From assembly GCF_014596945.1 (NCBI RefSeq), contig NZ_JACVXB010000003.1, positions 248,001-312,000 on the forward strand: DNA of 64,000 nt, read 5' to 3'. Numbering within the stretch: the first letter of the stretch is position 1; every line of letters begins with the position of its first letter. This DNA comes from Aestuariibaculum sediminum. Lineage in GTDB: Bacteria > Bacteroidota > Bacteroidia > Flavobacteriales > Flavobacteriaceae. The position numbers and the translations under genes are program-made. Below the pieces are notes generated by a model. The model had not been told where the DNA came from. It did not search any database and saw only the letters and a list, made by a program, of their open reading frames with translations. Positions 53,280 through 63,426 of the stretch are shown here, in pieces.

Positions 53280-54575
53280 TTAGAGCAAGCCCCAAGACCA
53301 AAGTTTATCGGAGTCTTCGGCCCATCGATCGCCTATATCAGTACGATAATAACCATTATTAATAATAACATTTCCCATTCGGTTATACATCATTTTTTGA
53401 GCCTCTTTCATTGTTGTTCCCGTACCCGTAACTAAAACAGCAACTCCCGTATTTCCAGTAATTAACCATTCTTCGTTTACAGTTTTTAGGTGCATCGGGT
53501 GTACACCTTCCCTACCATTCTTTTTAAAAACCACTACTGCATCTTTAGAGAATAAGTTAAAGGTTTTTCTATCCTCGAAAGGAAACGGAGGCACGACGAT
53601 AAACGCCCCTACCTGAAATCCTTTTTTTGTATTTATTTTAAACTTTTGTTGAGTTACCAATTTATAAAACATCATACCTAACGGCTCATTTATTCCAGCG
53701 CGCTGAATAAGCACTTGAGGATACCCGAAACGAGACGTAAACTCTAAAGGATAAATACCATTACCATTAACAATACAATTAATATCGATATGACCAATAA
53801 AATGATGCTTAGCCAAAGTTTGTTGAAATTTCAATAGGGTGGCCTGAAAAATAGGCGATTGGTTTACCCAAAACATACTAGTCCCCATTTCACCTGTTGA
53901 AACGCCTAATTCTTTTGGGAATAATTTTTTATGCTCGAATGTCATATTTAAAGGGTAAATAAATTCGTTGCCATTAAAAAATGCCGCCACACCAATTTCT
54001 ACACCTTTTACTTTACGTTGAAGCTGAAAATTACCGAAGTTATCTCCCCAAGATTTTTCGTAGGCCTTCAATACGCGAATAACATCGAGACCCTCTTCAT
54101 CGCTACCTACAAAAAGCAATTGTTTTAGCTCCTGGGTTTCCCCACAAGGTTTTAAAACATAAGAACTAGGATGCGTTTCTATATACAGAATAGCGTCTTT
54201 AAAGGATGTAAATTCCTTTGAAGGAATAATTTTTATTTTATGCCTTTTCAATTCAGCCTGACCAAAATTTCGGTCTAACTCTAAGTTATCGGTATATTCT
54301 GTTCCTCCTAAAACATGCTTTCCTTGTGCTCGTAATGCGCTTGCTATTTTCCCATAGCCTGTATAATCGAACACAACAACATCAGCCCAATCGACATGTT
54401 TTTCCCAATGCGCGGCCTTAGGCACGAAACCATAACCAATTTCTTTTGAACCCTTATCTTCTATAAATAATTTTACGGCATGACCTTCTTGGTAAATGGT
54501 GTGAGCAATGTCCAAAGATTCGCCCCAACGCGAAACAAAAAGAAACTTCTTTCGCGATTGTACTTTAGTTTTCAA
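53280..54575 (-). CDS. PurD-like ATP-grasp ligase
   Basis: A 431-residue ATP-grasp protein related to phosphoribosylamine-glycine ligase. It shares 'KHVLGGTEYTDNLELDRNFGQAELKRHKIKIIPS', 'SYVLKPCGETQELKQLLFVG', and an ATP-grasp Mg2+ site 'GHIDINCIVNGNGIYPLEFTSRFGYPQ'. It lacks the standard PurD N-terminus 'VLVIGSGGREHAL', starting instead 'FLFVSRWGESLDIAHTIY'. It is therefore likely to be a divergent paralogue joining an amine to a carboxylate, rather than the purine enzyme itself. A GNAT gene follows after 6 bp. Confidence 0.75.
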   Translation of the reverse strand: MKTKVQSRKKFLFVSRWGESLDIAHTIYQEGHAVKLFIEDKGSKEIGYGFVPKAAHWEKHVDWADVVVFDYTGYGKIASALRAQGKHVLGGTEYTDNLELDRNFGQAELKRHKIKIIPSKEFTSFKDAILYIETHPSSYVLKPCGETQELKQLLFVGSDEEGLDVIRVLKAYEKSWGDNFGNFQLQRKVKGVEIGVAAFFNGNEFIYPLNMTFEHKKLFPKELGVSTGEMGTSMFWVNQSPIFQATLLKFQQTLAKHHFIGHIDINCIVNGNGIYPLEFTSRFGYPQVLIQRAGINEPLGMMFYKLVTQQKFKINTKKGFQVGAFIVVPPFPFEDRKTFNLFSKDAVVVFKKNGREGVHPMHLKTVNEEWLITGNTGVAVLVTGTGTTMKEAQKMMYNRMGNVIINNGYYRTDIGDRWAEDSDKLWSWGLL

Positions 54576-54697
54576 CTAAAGAAAAAGTAGTATTTCATTA
54601 TAATTCATCTGAGATAAATTTTGAGCAAATGTATACAAATATCTCATCCGTTGTATATTAAAAACCAACTCTATTTACGTTAAATTTTTGATATAAA

Positions 54698-54726
54698 AAA
54701 AGCCTGTCAGAAATTGACAGGCTTTT
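54698..54726 (-). terminator. Terminator of secDF
   Basis: A perfect 12-bp stem (AAAAGCCTGTCA) with a 5-nt loop. On the minus strand it runs into TTTTTTT. It lies 21 bp past the secDF stop and before the PurD-like gene. Confidence 0.9.
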
Positions 54727-54746
54727 GCTAAAACAAAGACTTTAAC

Positions 54747-57740
54747 TTAGTCTTTTTTCTTTTTATCTTCCAATCGTTTTACCGTATCATACATGACAGG
54801 TGTTGCGATAAATAAAGATGAATAAGTACCAACTACTACACCTACAATTAAAGCAAACATAAATCCTCTAATGGAATCACCTCCAAAAATGAAGATGGCC
54901 AATAACACCACTAACGTAGTTAACGAGGTATTTAATGTTCTACTTAATGTGCTGCTCAATGACACGTCTACCACCTTTTCGAAATTCCAAGAGGTATGCT
55001 CATTGAAAAATTCTCGAATTCTATCGAAAACTACCACGGTATCATTTAACGAATAACCAATAACCGTTAAAATAGCCGCGATAAAAGCTTGATCGATTTC
55101 CATACTAAATGGCATAAATCTGTAAGTAATAGAGAATACACCTAAAACAATTAATACGTCATGGAATACAGCAGCTACTGCTCCAAGAGAATATTGCCAT
55201 TTTTTGAAACGGAATAAGATATAAAGGAATACAACTATTAAGGAACCTAAGATTGCCCAGAATGACGCTTGTTTAATATCGTCGGCAATAGTAGGACTCA
55301 CTTTATATTGCTCCATTAAACCTATGGTTTTGTTTACATTATTATTATCTATAAACTCCTCATAAGTTAAATTACCTAGGTAAGGTTGTAAAGCAGTAAA
55401 CAGTTTCGATCTGATTTCTTCATCAACTTCTTTACCTGTTTCATCAACTTTATACTTCGTCGTAATTTTAAGGTTATTGCTCTCTCCTACCGTTTTTGCA
55501 TCGGCACTGTTAAACACATCTGGTTGCGATAAAACACTTTTAATTTCAGATGCACTTACATCTTGTGGGAAGTGCACTTGATATGTTCTACCTCCTACAA
55601 AATCAACACCTTGATCTAATCCGTTAGTAAATAATGACCCTAATCCTAAAACAATAATGGCTCCTGAAATGATGTAAGCTAACTTGCGTTTTCTTAGGAA
55701 TTCGATATCAATTCTTCTGAATAAATTCTTAGTTAATCCTGTTGAGAAATCTAAACTACCGCCTTTATTTGCATACCAGTCGATTAGTAATCGCGTGATG
55801 AAAATAGCAGTAAATAATGATGTACCAATACCGATTAATAAGGTTGTAGCAAAACCTTTAATTGGTCCTGTTCCAAAAATAAATAAGATTAAAGCTGTTA
55901 ATCCTGTTGTAATATTGGCATCTAAGATAGATGACAAAGCATTATTAAATCCATCCTGAATTGCTTCTTTCTGTCCCTTACCTTTGGCAATTTCCTCACG
56001 AATACGCTCAAAAATAAGCACGTTCGCATCTACCGACATACCAATGGTTAATACGATACCGGCAATACCAGGTAATGTTAAAACCGCTCCTAATCCAGAT
56101 AAGATACCGAAGATTAATAAGATGTTTAACAACATCGCTACATCCGAAAAAGCTCCTGCTTTACCATAGTAAACTACCATCCAGATTAATACTAATGCTA
56201 AGGCAATCATAAATGACATCGTACCGCTATCAATAGCTTCTTGACCTAAAGATGGCCCTACAACATCACTTTGAATAATATCAGCAGACGCAGGTAATTT
56301 ACCTGCTCGTAAAACGTTAGCTAAATCAATCGCTTCGTTTAACGTAAAGTTTCCTGAAATTTCTGAGTTACCCCCTGAAATTGGACCAGAAGTTACTCCA
56401 GGTGCTGAATACACGACATTATCTAATACAATAGCAATTTGACTTCCGTTTGTAAAGGCTTCACCCGTCATTTCTTCCCAAATCTTGGCTCCTTTAGCAT
56501 TCATTTGCATTGATACGGTCGGTTTTCCAGTTGGCCCGAAATTCTGACGTGCATCAGTAACAACAGCACCACTTAACTGAGGTTCGTTGTCTCTGTTTCC
56601 TGCCAATGCATATAATCCTACTACTTCACTATTTTTTTCTGGTTTACCAAAAGCAAACTTTACATAACGCATTTCTGCTGGCAATAAAGAACGTACTTGT
56701 GGCATATTTAAATATTCTAAAACCTGAGCTCTATCAGCAACTTCAAAATAAGCCACTATTGGGCCTCCTTGATATCCTGGACCACGAATTAAATCGAAAA
56801 TTGGGTTTACAGTATCTACTGCTGTAGAATCGGTAGTCGCATCACCTAATAAATCGTCGATAGCATCTTCTTGAGCATCCTCTTGGTCATTACTTTCAAC
56901 CTCGGCAGTCTCATCACCTGTATCAACAATATCCTTTAAAGTTTCGTTAGCTTGCGATAAGAAACCGAAAAATTGTTCACCTCTGTAAGCATCCCAAAAT
57001 TCTAATTGAGCAGTACTTTGTAATAAAGCTGTTGCTCTTTCAATATCTTTAACCCCTGGTAATTCAACTAAAATTCGACCAGACGTTCCTAAACGCTGAA
57101 TGTTTGGAGATGTTACACCAAACTCATCAATACGCTTACGTAATACTTCAAAAGCTGATACAATAGATTCATCTATTTTTCTTTCGATTACAACTTTAAC
57201 TTCATCATCAGTCATACTTCCATCAATCTCACCATCTAAAGTTTTAGTGTAGAAAATATCTGGAGATGCTAATTTTGTGTCGCCTTTAATTTTATCGAAA
57301 GCAATAAAGAAGTCTTCTAAATACGTATTCTGACTATCTTTTTGTAATTCTGAAGCATCATCTAAAGCCTTATTAAAAACCGGGTTTTTAGTATGATTTG
57401 CCAATCCTTTTAAGATATCTTTTACAGATACCTGAAGAATCACGTTAATACCTCCTTTTAAATCCAGACCAAGATTCATGGCCTTTTGTTTCACTTCGTT
57501 ATAAGTGAATTTTGCGATACCCATATTAAATACAGTATCGTTAGCTATAGCATCTAAATAACTTAATTCTTCAGCACTACGCTTCGCTCTGAAATCATCT
57601 TCTGTTTCAGAAATTTTGTTGATGGCAGCTGTTTCTGCCTCACGCTCTATTTGACTTGCTTTAAACGTAAAAGACAACTGGTAAATACTTACCAATCCGA
57701 ATAAAACAGCAAATAACTTTACTAATCCTTTATTTTGCAT
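54747..57740 (-). CDS. secDF: Fused SecDF protein translocase subunit
   Basis: Proton-driven accessory of the Sec translocon that helps pull proteins across the inner membrane. The 997-residue chain joins SecD (about 1-640) and SecF (about 650-997). The P1 domain of SecD includes 'AFEVLRKRIDEFGVTSPNIQRLG...ILVELPGVKDIERATALL', followed by the first six-helix bundle 'GIAGIVLTIGMSVDANVLIFERIREE'. The SecF half has 'GVDFVGGRTYQVHFP' and 'TVIGYSLNDTVVVFDRIREF'. A low-complexity acidic insert lies near residue 280-310. The fused form is normal for flavobacteria. Confidence 0.95.
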   Translation of the reverse strand: MQNKGLVKLFAVLFGLVSIYQLSFTFKASQIEREAETAAINKISETEDDFRAKRSAEELSYLDAIANDTVFNMGIAKFTYNEVKQKAMNLGLDLKGGINVILQVSVKDILKGLANHTKNPVFNKALDDASELQKDSQNTYLEDFFIAFDKIKGDTKLASPDIFYTKTLDGEIDGSMTDDEVKVVIERKIDESIVSAFEVLRKRIDEFGVTSPNIQRLGTSGRILVELPGVKDIERATALLQSTAQLEFWDAYRGEQFFGFLSQANETLKDIVDTGDETAEVESNDQEDAQEDAIDDLLGDATTDSTAVDTVNPIFDLIRGPGYQGGPIVAYFEVADRAQVLEYLNMPQVRSLLPAEMRYVKFAFGKPEKNSEVVGLYALAGNRDNEPQLSGAVVTDARQNFGPTGKPTVSMQMNAKGAKIWEEMTGEAFTNGSQIAIVLDNVVYSAPGVTSGPISGGNSEISGNFTLNEAIDLANVLRAGKLPASADIIQSDVVGPSLGQEAIDSGTMSFMIALALVLIWMVVYYGKAGAFSDVAMLLNILLIFGILSGLGAVLTLPGIAGIVLTIGMSVDANVLIFERIREEIAKGKGQKEAIQDGFNNALSSILDANITTGLTALILFIFGTGPIKGFATTLLIGIGTSLFTAIFITRLLIDWYANKGGSLDFSTGLTKNLFRRIDIEFLRKRKLAYIISGAIIVLGLGSLFTNGLDQGVDFVGGRTYQVHFPQDVSASEIKSVLSQPDVFNSADAKTVGESNNLKITTKYKVDETGKEVDEEIRSKLFTALQPYLGNLTYEEFIDNNNVNKTIGLMEQYKVSPTIADDIKQASFWAILGSLIVVFLYILFRFKKWQYSLGAVAAVFHDVLIVLGVFSITYRFMPFSMEIDQAFIAAILTVIGYSLNDTVVVFDRIREFFNEHTSWNFEKVVDVSLSSTLSRTLNTSLTTLVVLLAIFIFGGDSIRGFMFALIVGVVVGTYSSLFIATPVMYDTVKRLEDKKKKD

Positions 57741-57940
57741 GTTCTGTTGTTTTAGTGTATCACATACCCAAAGTCAATGTAATGACTTTAAAGCATAATA
57801 CGCCTTTTATTTAGTTAATTAAAAATGTAAGATTCTAAAAAAATCTTGAGTGTTATAAGTGAATAAATTGAATTATTGGGAAGCCTTTTGAAAAATTATT
57901 CTGAATCAAATTCAATAGATATATCTAGAATTCGTTTCAT

Positions 57941-58555
57941 TTAAGCCATCCCAGAAGTTTTAGGGCCTGCTCGTACTTCGGGAATATTACCTACCGAACT
58001 ATCGATAGTAATTGCTATGGTTTTAAATACTTTTAATGCAACTTCGGAAATAAGCGCTTCATGGTTATCACCTACTACCGAATTAAAAATATAAACGTTC
58101 GGATTAAAAAATCTATCGAAATCTTGCTTAACAGTTACCATGTGTTTTCCACCGAAACCCGATGAAGAATCAAGGGTTTTATTGATTTCAAACACATCAA
58201 ACTTGTAGTTTGTATTATTCTTGTTGGGTAATTTTTGGCTAGATGGGTTTTTAAAACCTAATTGTAGTTCAGAGTCGTCAGAAAGCTGATTTTTAATACT
58301 TGCCACATCGGTAGCGCTATAATAAGATATAAGCACTTTACCTTCGGGCGTTTCTTTAACCTGAAACGTGTTAACTCCAAGATCTTGAAGCTTACTTACA
58401 ACTTCATTTATAGCATTTTGCGCTTCATCAGATGTTACTGAAACATCTGTGAATTGAAGTACAATTTCCTGATTAGGTTCAGACGTTCGGTTCTGATAAA
58501 TCCCTAAAAAAGAAATTAATACGATTAAAGCACCAAAGTACCATTTTGCTCTCAT
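57941..58555 (-). CDS. SecD P1-like membrane-anchored protein upstream of secDF
   Basis: A 204-residue protein with one N-terminal membrane helix (about 5-22). The soluble part contains 'AQNAINEVVSKLQDLGVNTFQVKETPEGKVLISYYSATDVASIKNQL...ELQLGF'. In order and spacing this mirrors the SecD P1 stretch of secDF ('AFEVLRKRIDEFGV...', then 'ILVELPGV' and 'LLQSTAQLEF'). I infer a P1-type fold and an accessory role with SecDF, whose gene follows 200 bp downstream on the same strand. I know no named family for it. Confidence 0.6.
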   Translation of the reverse strand: MRAKWYFGALIVLISFLGIYQNRTSEPNQEIVLQFTDVSVTSDEAQNAINEVVSKLQDLGVNTFQVKETPEGKVLISYYSATDVASIKNQLSDDSELQLGFKNPSSQKLPNKNNTNYKFDVFEINKTLDSSSGFGGKHMVTVKQDFDRFFNPNVYIFNSVVGDNHEALISEVALKVFKTIAITIDSSVGNIPEVRAGPKTSGMA

Positions 58556-58571
58556 GCGCCAAATATAAAAA

Positions 58572-58595
58572 AAAGACTGTATTTCTACAGTCTTT
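58572..58595 (-). terminator. Terminator of mdh
   Basis: A 10-bp perfect stem (AAAGACTGTA) with a TTTC loop and a T8 run on the minus strand, 33 bp after the mdh stop. Confidence 0.85.
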
Positions 58596-58627
58596 ACTTA
58601 AAATATATAGATTTTTAAATGATATTA

Positions 58628-59554
58628 TTATACTTCTAATAAACCATTTGTTTTTCTAACGCCTTCTGCACTGGCTTGCATGTGCGCTTTTTCAGCATCA
58701 CTTAAAGGAATATTTACAATTTTTTCAATACCATTTTTCCCTAAAATTACTGGTACTCCAATACAAATATCAGATAATTCATATTCTCCTTCTAATAAAG
58801 TAGAACATGGGAACATTTTCTTTTGATCGCATGCAATAGCCTGAACTAAACCACTAACAGCAGCTCCAGGAGCATACCAGGCCGACGTTCCTAATAATTT
58901 TGTTAGTGTTGCACCTCCAACTTTGGTATCGGCTGCCACTTGCTCTAATCGTTCTTCAGATAAAAACTCTGAAACTTTCACACTATTTCTTGTGGCGTGC
59001 GATGTCAATGGTACCATTCCTGTATCACTATGTCCACCTATTACCATACCATCAATATCACTAATTGGTGCTTCTAAGGCTTCAGCTAAGCGATATTTAA
59101 AACGTGCTGAGTCTAAAGCTCCACCCATTCCAATAATACGATTTTTAGGTAAATTTGTTGATTTATGCACTAAATACGTCATGGTATCCATAGGGTTACT
59201 TACCACAATAATGATGGTGTTTGGCGAGTGTTCGATTAAACTAGCTGAAACCGTTTTTACAATGCCTGCGTTTATACCTATTAATTCCTCGCGAGTCATT
59301 CCTGGTTTTCTTGGAATACCCGATGTAATAACACAAATATCGCTACCTGCGGTTTTCGAGTAATCACCTGTTACTCCTGTAATTTTTGTATCGAAACCAT
59401 TTAATGAAGCGGTTTGCATTAAATCCATGGCTTTACCTTCGGCGAAACCTTCTTTAATATCTACTAATACCACTTCTGAAGCGAAATTTTTAATAGCAAT
59501 ATACTCTGCGCAGCTAGCTCCAACAGCTCCTGCACCTACTACTGTAACTTTCAT
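58628..59554 (-). CDS. mdh: Malate dehydrogenase
   Basis: NAD-dependent oxidation of malate to oxaloacetate in the TCA cycle. The 308-residue LDH-like MDH has a Rossmann motif (MKVTVVGAGAVGASCAEYIA), 'GIPRKPGMTREELIGINAGIV', the 'VVSNPMDTMTYLV' segment and the catalytic 'GMVIGGHSDTGMVPL' His. Arg residues at the active-site loop (RKPGMTREE) indicate malate rather than lactate. Complete, monocistronic. Confidence 0.96.
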   Translation of the reverse strand: MKVTVVGAGAVGASCAEYIAIKNFASEVVLVDIKEGFAEGKAMDLMQTASLNGFDTKITGVTGDYSKTAGSDICVITSGIPRKPGMTREELIGINAGIVKTVSASLIEHSPNTIIIVVSNPMDTMTYLVHKSTNLPKNRIIGMGGALDSARFKYRLAEALEAPISDIDGMVIGGHSDTGMVPLTSHATRNSVKVSEFLSEERLEQVAADTKVGGATLTKLLGTSAWYAPGAAVSGLVQAIACDQKKMFPCSTLLEGEYELSDICIGVPVILGKNGIEKIVNIPLSDAEKAHMQASAEGVRKTNGLLEV

Positions 59555-59696
59555 ATTTTATATGTTTAATTGTTTTATTATTTTGTTCTTAATAATTCTA
59601 GATTATTTATGTATTTGGCCGAAGTAAATTTCCTGCTTTAGCAATAGAAACTAAGCCTTTACCTAACAAACTTACGAATTAAAATACTCTTAATAA

Positions 59697-59727
59697 AAAA
59701 AGTGCAAGATTAAATCTTGCACTTTTT
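59697..59727. terminator. Terminator of the DUF6588 gene
   Basis: A perfect 14-bp inverted repeat (AAAAAGTGCAAGAT) with a 3-nt loop and T-runs on both sides, 31 bp after the DUF6588 stop. Confidence 0.88.
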
Positions 59728-59757
59728 AATTTTATGTAAAACAAGAGGTATTTCGGC

Positions 59758-60789
59758 TTATCTGAAACCAAAATTTATCCCTACAGAAAAGGCATTAAAC
59801 TCCGCCAAATGATATTCGGCATTAAATCTAAAAAAGCCAATTTTTAACTTAGTCCCTAAAGTGCCGCGCATACCGGAAATCTCACTAGATACCGAAAATG
59901 GGTCGGTAATACTTTGCGACCCACTTAATGGTCCTGTAGTAACGGTATATGTTCCTAATAAATCTGATTCAGATTTTCCGCTAATATATCCTAAACCGCC
60001 GTAAAAATTAATTACCGGTAATTTGGTTGATGCGATAAACTGAAATAACCAGGTTGACGTATCGTTTTCCAACTTCTGATTTTCGCCATCAACACCAGAA
60101 GAGTCTGTTAAATCGTAAGCCGCTCCAAGATGCGTGTAAGCGACCAAACCAGAAAGTGCTATAGGCAATAATTTATCGGCAGGCAACCATTTCGTGGCTT
60201 CAAATTGTAACCCTGCACCATACATATTAAAGGCGACATCGTCAGTTTTAATTTCGGGCATGAATCGGGCTTTAACTTCAAGACCTTTAATTAAGCCCAC
60301 ACTTCCCTGAATGAATGCAGATGGTAATAAATTACCACTGGCATTGCCTATTCCAGACGGTAAAGTTATACGTTCGGAAGAAAGTGGATTTCCCTTTTCT
60401 GAGATAATCAAATCAATTTCGGGATTGTTTTCTCCCAAAGCAGTAGCTACTTGTTTTGAAGTTGCCCCATCGGCAAAAGCCACTGTAAAGTCGTAATCAG
60501 GACTATTATAATCTTCAATATTCATTAAAAATGATTTATCATCATCACTAACCAAAGACGCGTTCATTACTAACGAAATTTCAAAACCACCAAGTGGTTT
60601 AGCATGGGCTGTATTAAACCAATTGCCATTCATGCTGTACATTAAACCGTTGGTTCCTGGGGCTAAATAATCGTTTGTAAAACGTTGTGCATTTTCGGCT
60701 CCAGCAATTAAAAGCGCGTCAACGTCATTTTGTGCTTTCATAGTAAAAGCAGACAAACCAATAACAAAAATTAAACTAAGTTTCTTCAT
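59758..60789 (-). CDS. DUF6588 family outer-membrane-like protein
   Basis: A 343-residue exported protein (signal peptide cut after MKAQ) with a C-terminal aromatic-rich strand pattern (AEYHLAEFNAFSVGINFGFR) and many amphipathic strands, consistent with an outer-membrane barrel. The DUF6588 pattern 'LLIAGAENAQRFTNDYLAPGTNGLMYSMNGNWFNTA' is seen in many Bacteroidetes. Function unknown. No operon partners. Confidence 0.75.
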   Translation of the reverse strand: MKKLSLIFVIGLSAFTMKAQNDVDALLIAGAENAQRFTNDYLAPGTNGLMYSMNGNWFNTAHAKPLGGFEISLVMNASLVSDDDKSFLMNIEDYNSPDYDFTVAFADGATSKQVATALGENNPEIDLIISEKGNPLSSERITLPSGIGNASGNLLPSAFIQGSVGLIKGLEVKARFMPEIKTDDVAFNMYGAGLQFEATKWLPADKLLPIALSGLVAYTHLGAAYDLTDSSGVDGENQKLENDTSTWLFQFIASTKLPVINFYGGLGYISGKSESDLLGTYTVTTGPLSGSQSITDPFSVSSEISGMRGTLGTKLKIGFFRFNAEYHLAEFNAFSVGINFGFR

Positions 60790-60884
60790 GATAGATTTTT
60801 AGGTTATTTAAACAAAAATAATAAAAAGCACTATTAACATACAATACATCGGTAAAAAATGCCTTTTAACGAATTTATACAGTA

Positions 60885-63422
60885 TTAAAACATAACTCTC
60901 AAACTTAAATTTGGGGTCATTCTCAACGAAGTATTATTCACTTCAATAGTGGTACTGGTATCCTCTGGGTTAACTTTATAATAACGGTTTACAACATTTT
61001 GGGCATTCGTAAGGTTTAAAACACCCGCTTTCAATAATACGGCAACATTAGATGTTAATTTAACATTATAGCTAACTGACATATCAACGCGTTTAAAAGC
61101 TTCCAGATTCTCACGGTTCGGGGTATCATAATTCACATAAACGTTATTCCCCGATTGTATAGTTTCATTACCTTCAACTGGCTTTGTAAATGGTAAACCA
61201 GAGCGCAACGTACCACCTAGCGATACTTTTAAATTATTTAAAATATCATAATTGAGACCTACAGTTACAGAGTGTCTGATATCGATATTATTTGGAAATA
61301 CCGAAGGTGTAAATAACTCAAATTTATATTCGTTTACGGCATAAGTATAACTGAACCAAGTACTGTAATTTGCTTCCGTTTTGTTAAATAAAAACTCAAC
61401 ACCTCTCGCTGTATATTCTCCAATTGCCCTTAAAGATTGAAAGTTATTATAAAAACCCTGATTTCTTGCTGTAATCCCGTGTACATTTTTATAGAATCCT
61501 GCTAAACTAATATTAAGGTTCTTTTTATTTAATTCCCCTCCAAATGAAGCTTGCTGACTTTGAGAAATTGGAATAGAACTTTCGTTAGCTAAAATCCAAC
61601 GACGCTTTTCCACTCCGAGAAAATCATCAGTAAAATCAAAAATTTGCGTAGCAGACTGGTTTTTAAATTCTCCTTCCAACTTTAAACTAAAAAGCTTGGT
61701 TAAACTATACCTTATATTTAATCGTGGCTCTAATAAAAACCGATTAAATTTTTCGAAATAATTTAACCGCGCCCCTGCCCTTATAAAAGCGTTTTGACTT
61801 AGGAGTTCTATTTCGGAATATAAGGCATGATTTCGCAATACATCTTTATTAATCCTGTAATAAGATGGTATGGTAACTCTTGTTTCGTTTAATATTCCTG
61901 TTTCATTAAATTGATATCCATTCAGCCATTTAAAATTATCATTAAGACTCAAATTGGAGTTGAATTTAACTCCGGTATCTATAACTTCATTAGCTTGTGT
62001 TAAAAGTTGATTGGATTCTACGTTATAATCTTCTGCGTCTACATTGTATTTCGAATAATAAGCATTTAATTGGGTATTAAATCTACTGCTCCAAGCTGCC
62101 TGCCAAACCCCACCAATTCCAGTGTTGTATTGTGATAAATTACTTGTTTTGGTTTTAATATCGTCTGATTCTGTTTGGCTGCGCTCAGTATATTCTAAAT
62201 CATTGTTGATTTCTATGAAATTTATTCTAAACTTATGGCGCTCATTTAAATTATACAACACTTTGGCTGTATAATCGTAAAACTTAAAATTCGATGTTGT
62301 ACTTATATTATCTGATGATGCTTGTTTAGTTCGAATATCACTATCCTGAAAACTTCTTTCGAAATAATTATTATACGCAAAGGTTTTAAAGGCATCTGTG
62401 AACGAGCGTCTCCCTGAAATATGAAATTCTAAATTCTTAGCCACAGGAATTTCCAAAAAAGCATCTCCACTAATTAAATTAGCACCAACGCCTCCTGTAA
62501 ATTTTCGATTTAATTCATTTTTGGTTCGCATATCAATCGTACTAGAAACACCGTCACTATATTGGCTACTTGTACCATTTTTAGTGACATAAACTTTTTC
62601 GGTTAGGTTAGGGTTATATGCTGAAATTAATCCAAAAAAATGACCTGAATGATACATTTTAATACCATCCCAAAGTATTAAGTTTTGATCATTTGTGCCT
62701 CCTCTAACATTTATATTAGCTATACTTTCATTTGCACTTTCAATTCCTGGTAATGTTTGTATAGACTGCAACACATCAGGCTCAATTAAACCAGGCAATA
62801 ACCCGAAAGCTTTTGAGTTTAAAACCGTCCTGCCATCAATTAGTTTTTCGACACCTGTTGTTAAAAATTTAGTAAGCACTACTTCTGTTAAAGCCTCGTT
62901 ATTTATATCTAATACTATACGTTTACAGTCGTTTTTCTTACTAAACAAAAACTGCGATTTAATTACTTTCTTATGATATCCTAAAAATGAAAATAAGACA
63001 TCTGAACTAACCGGAATATCGTTTAATTCGAAATAACCATGTTCATTTGTTATTGTTCCAATCGAAGTATCTTTAATATAAACCGAAGCTCCAAGCAAAG
63101 GCGCTTCATCAACCTTAGTCAATACATATCCACAGATAGATATAGTCTTATCTGCTTTAGATACGGTTACGTATCGATTATCCAGCTGTCTAAATTTTAA
63201 AGGTGTATTCGCATTTAAATAGTCAATAACCTCCAAAAGTTCAAGATCTAATTTTGGTGATTCAATGCTTATTGGCAAAACGTCTTCGGGAGCATAAGAA
63301 AACTTGACTTGATACTGATTTTCTATAGATTCAAGAATTTCGACTAATGGCCTTTTCTCTATATTTTGACCATAACTTATCATTCCTATAACCAATAAAA
63401 AAAGACCAAGGTATGTTCTCAT
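60885..63422 (-). CDS. STN-domain TonB-dependent receptor partnered with FecR
   Basis: An 845-residue outer-membrane receptor with a signal peptide, an STN (secretin/TonB short N-terminal) signalling domain (about 22-90, LVEILESIENQYQVKFSYAPED), a carboxypeptidase-regulatory domain (about 95-170), a plug (about 195-320) and a barrel ending LRVMF. The STN domain passes ligand occupancy to FecR and an ECF sigma factor. It follows fecR by 4 bp. The sigma factor gene is likely to lie beyond the right edge. The ligand is unknown. Confidence 0.9.
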   Translation of the reverse strand: MRTYLGLFLLVIGMISYGQNIEKRPLVEILESIENQYQVKFSYAPEDVLPISIESPKLDLELLEVIDYLNANTPLKFRQLDNRYVTVSKADKTISICGYVLTKVDEAPLLGASVYIKDTSIGTITNEHGYFELNDIPVSSDVLFSFLGYHKKVIKSQFLFSKKNDCKRIVLDINNEALTEVVLTKFLTTGVEKLIDGRTVLNSKAFGLLPGLIEPDVLQSIQTLPGIESANESIANINVRGGTNDQNLILWDGIKMYHSGHFFGLISAYNPNLTEKVYVTKNGTSSQYSDGVSSTIDMRTKNELNRKFTGGVGANLISGDAFLEIPVAKNLEFHISGRRSFTDAFKTFAYNNYFERSFQDSDIRTKQASSDNISTTSNFKFYDYTAKVLYNLNERHKFRINFIEINNDLEYTERSQTESDDIKTKTSNLSQYNTGIGGVWQAAWSSRFNTQLNAYYSKYNVDAEDYNVESNQLLTQANEVIDTGVKFNSNLSLNDNFKWLNGYQFNETGILNETRVTIPSYYRINKDVLRNHALYSEIELLSQNAFIRAGARLNYFEKFNRFLLEPRLNIRYSLTKLFSLKLEGEFKNQSATQIFDFTDDFLGVEKRRWILANESSIPISQSQQASFGGELNKKNLNISLAGFYKNVHGITARNQGFYNNFQSLRAIGEYTARGVEFLFNKTEANYSTWFSYTYAVNEYKFELFTPSVFPNNIDIRHSVTVGLNYDILNNLKVSLGGTLRSGLPFTKPVEGNETIQSGNNVYVNYDTPNRENLEAFKRVDMSVSYNVKLTSNVAVLLKAGVLNLTNAQNVVNRYYKVNPEDTSTTIEVNNTSLRMTPNLSLRVMF

Positions 63423-63426
63423 TTAT

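Noticed and set aside
53280-54575. Annotation as canonical purD
   Set aside because: The N-terminal glycine-rich PurD motif is missing and the gene is paired with a GNAT instead of purine genes.
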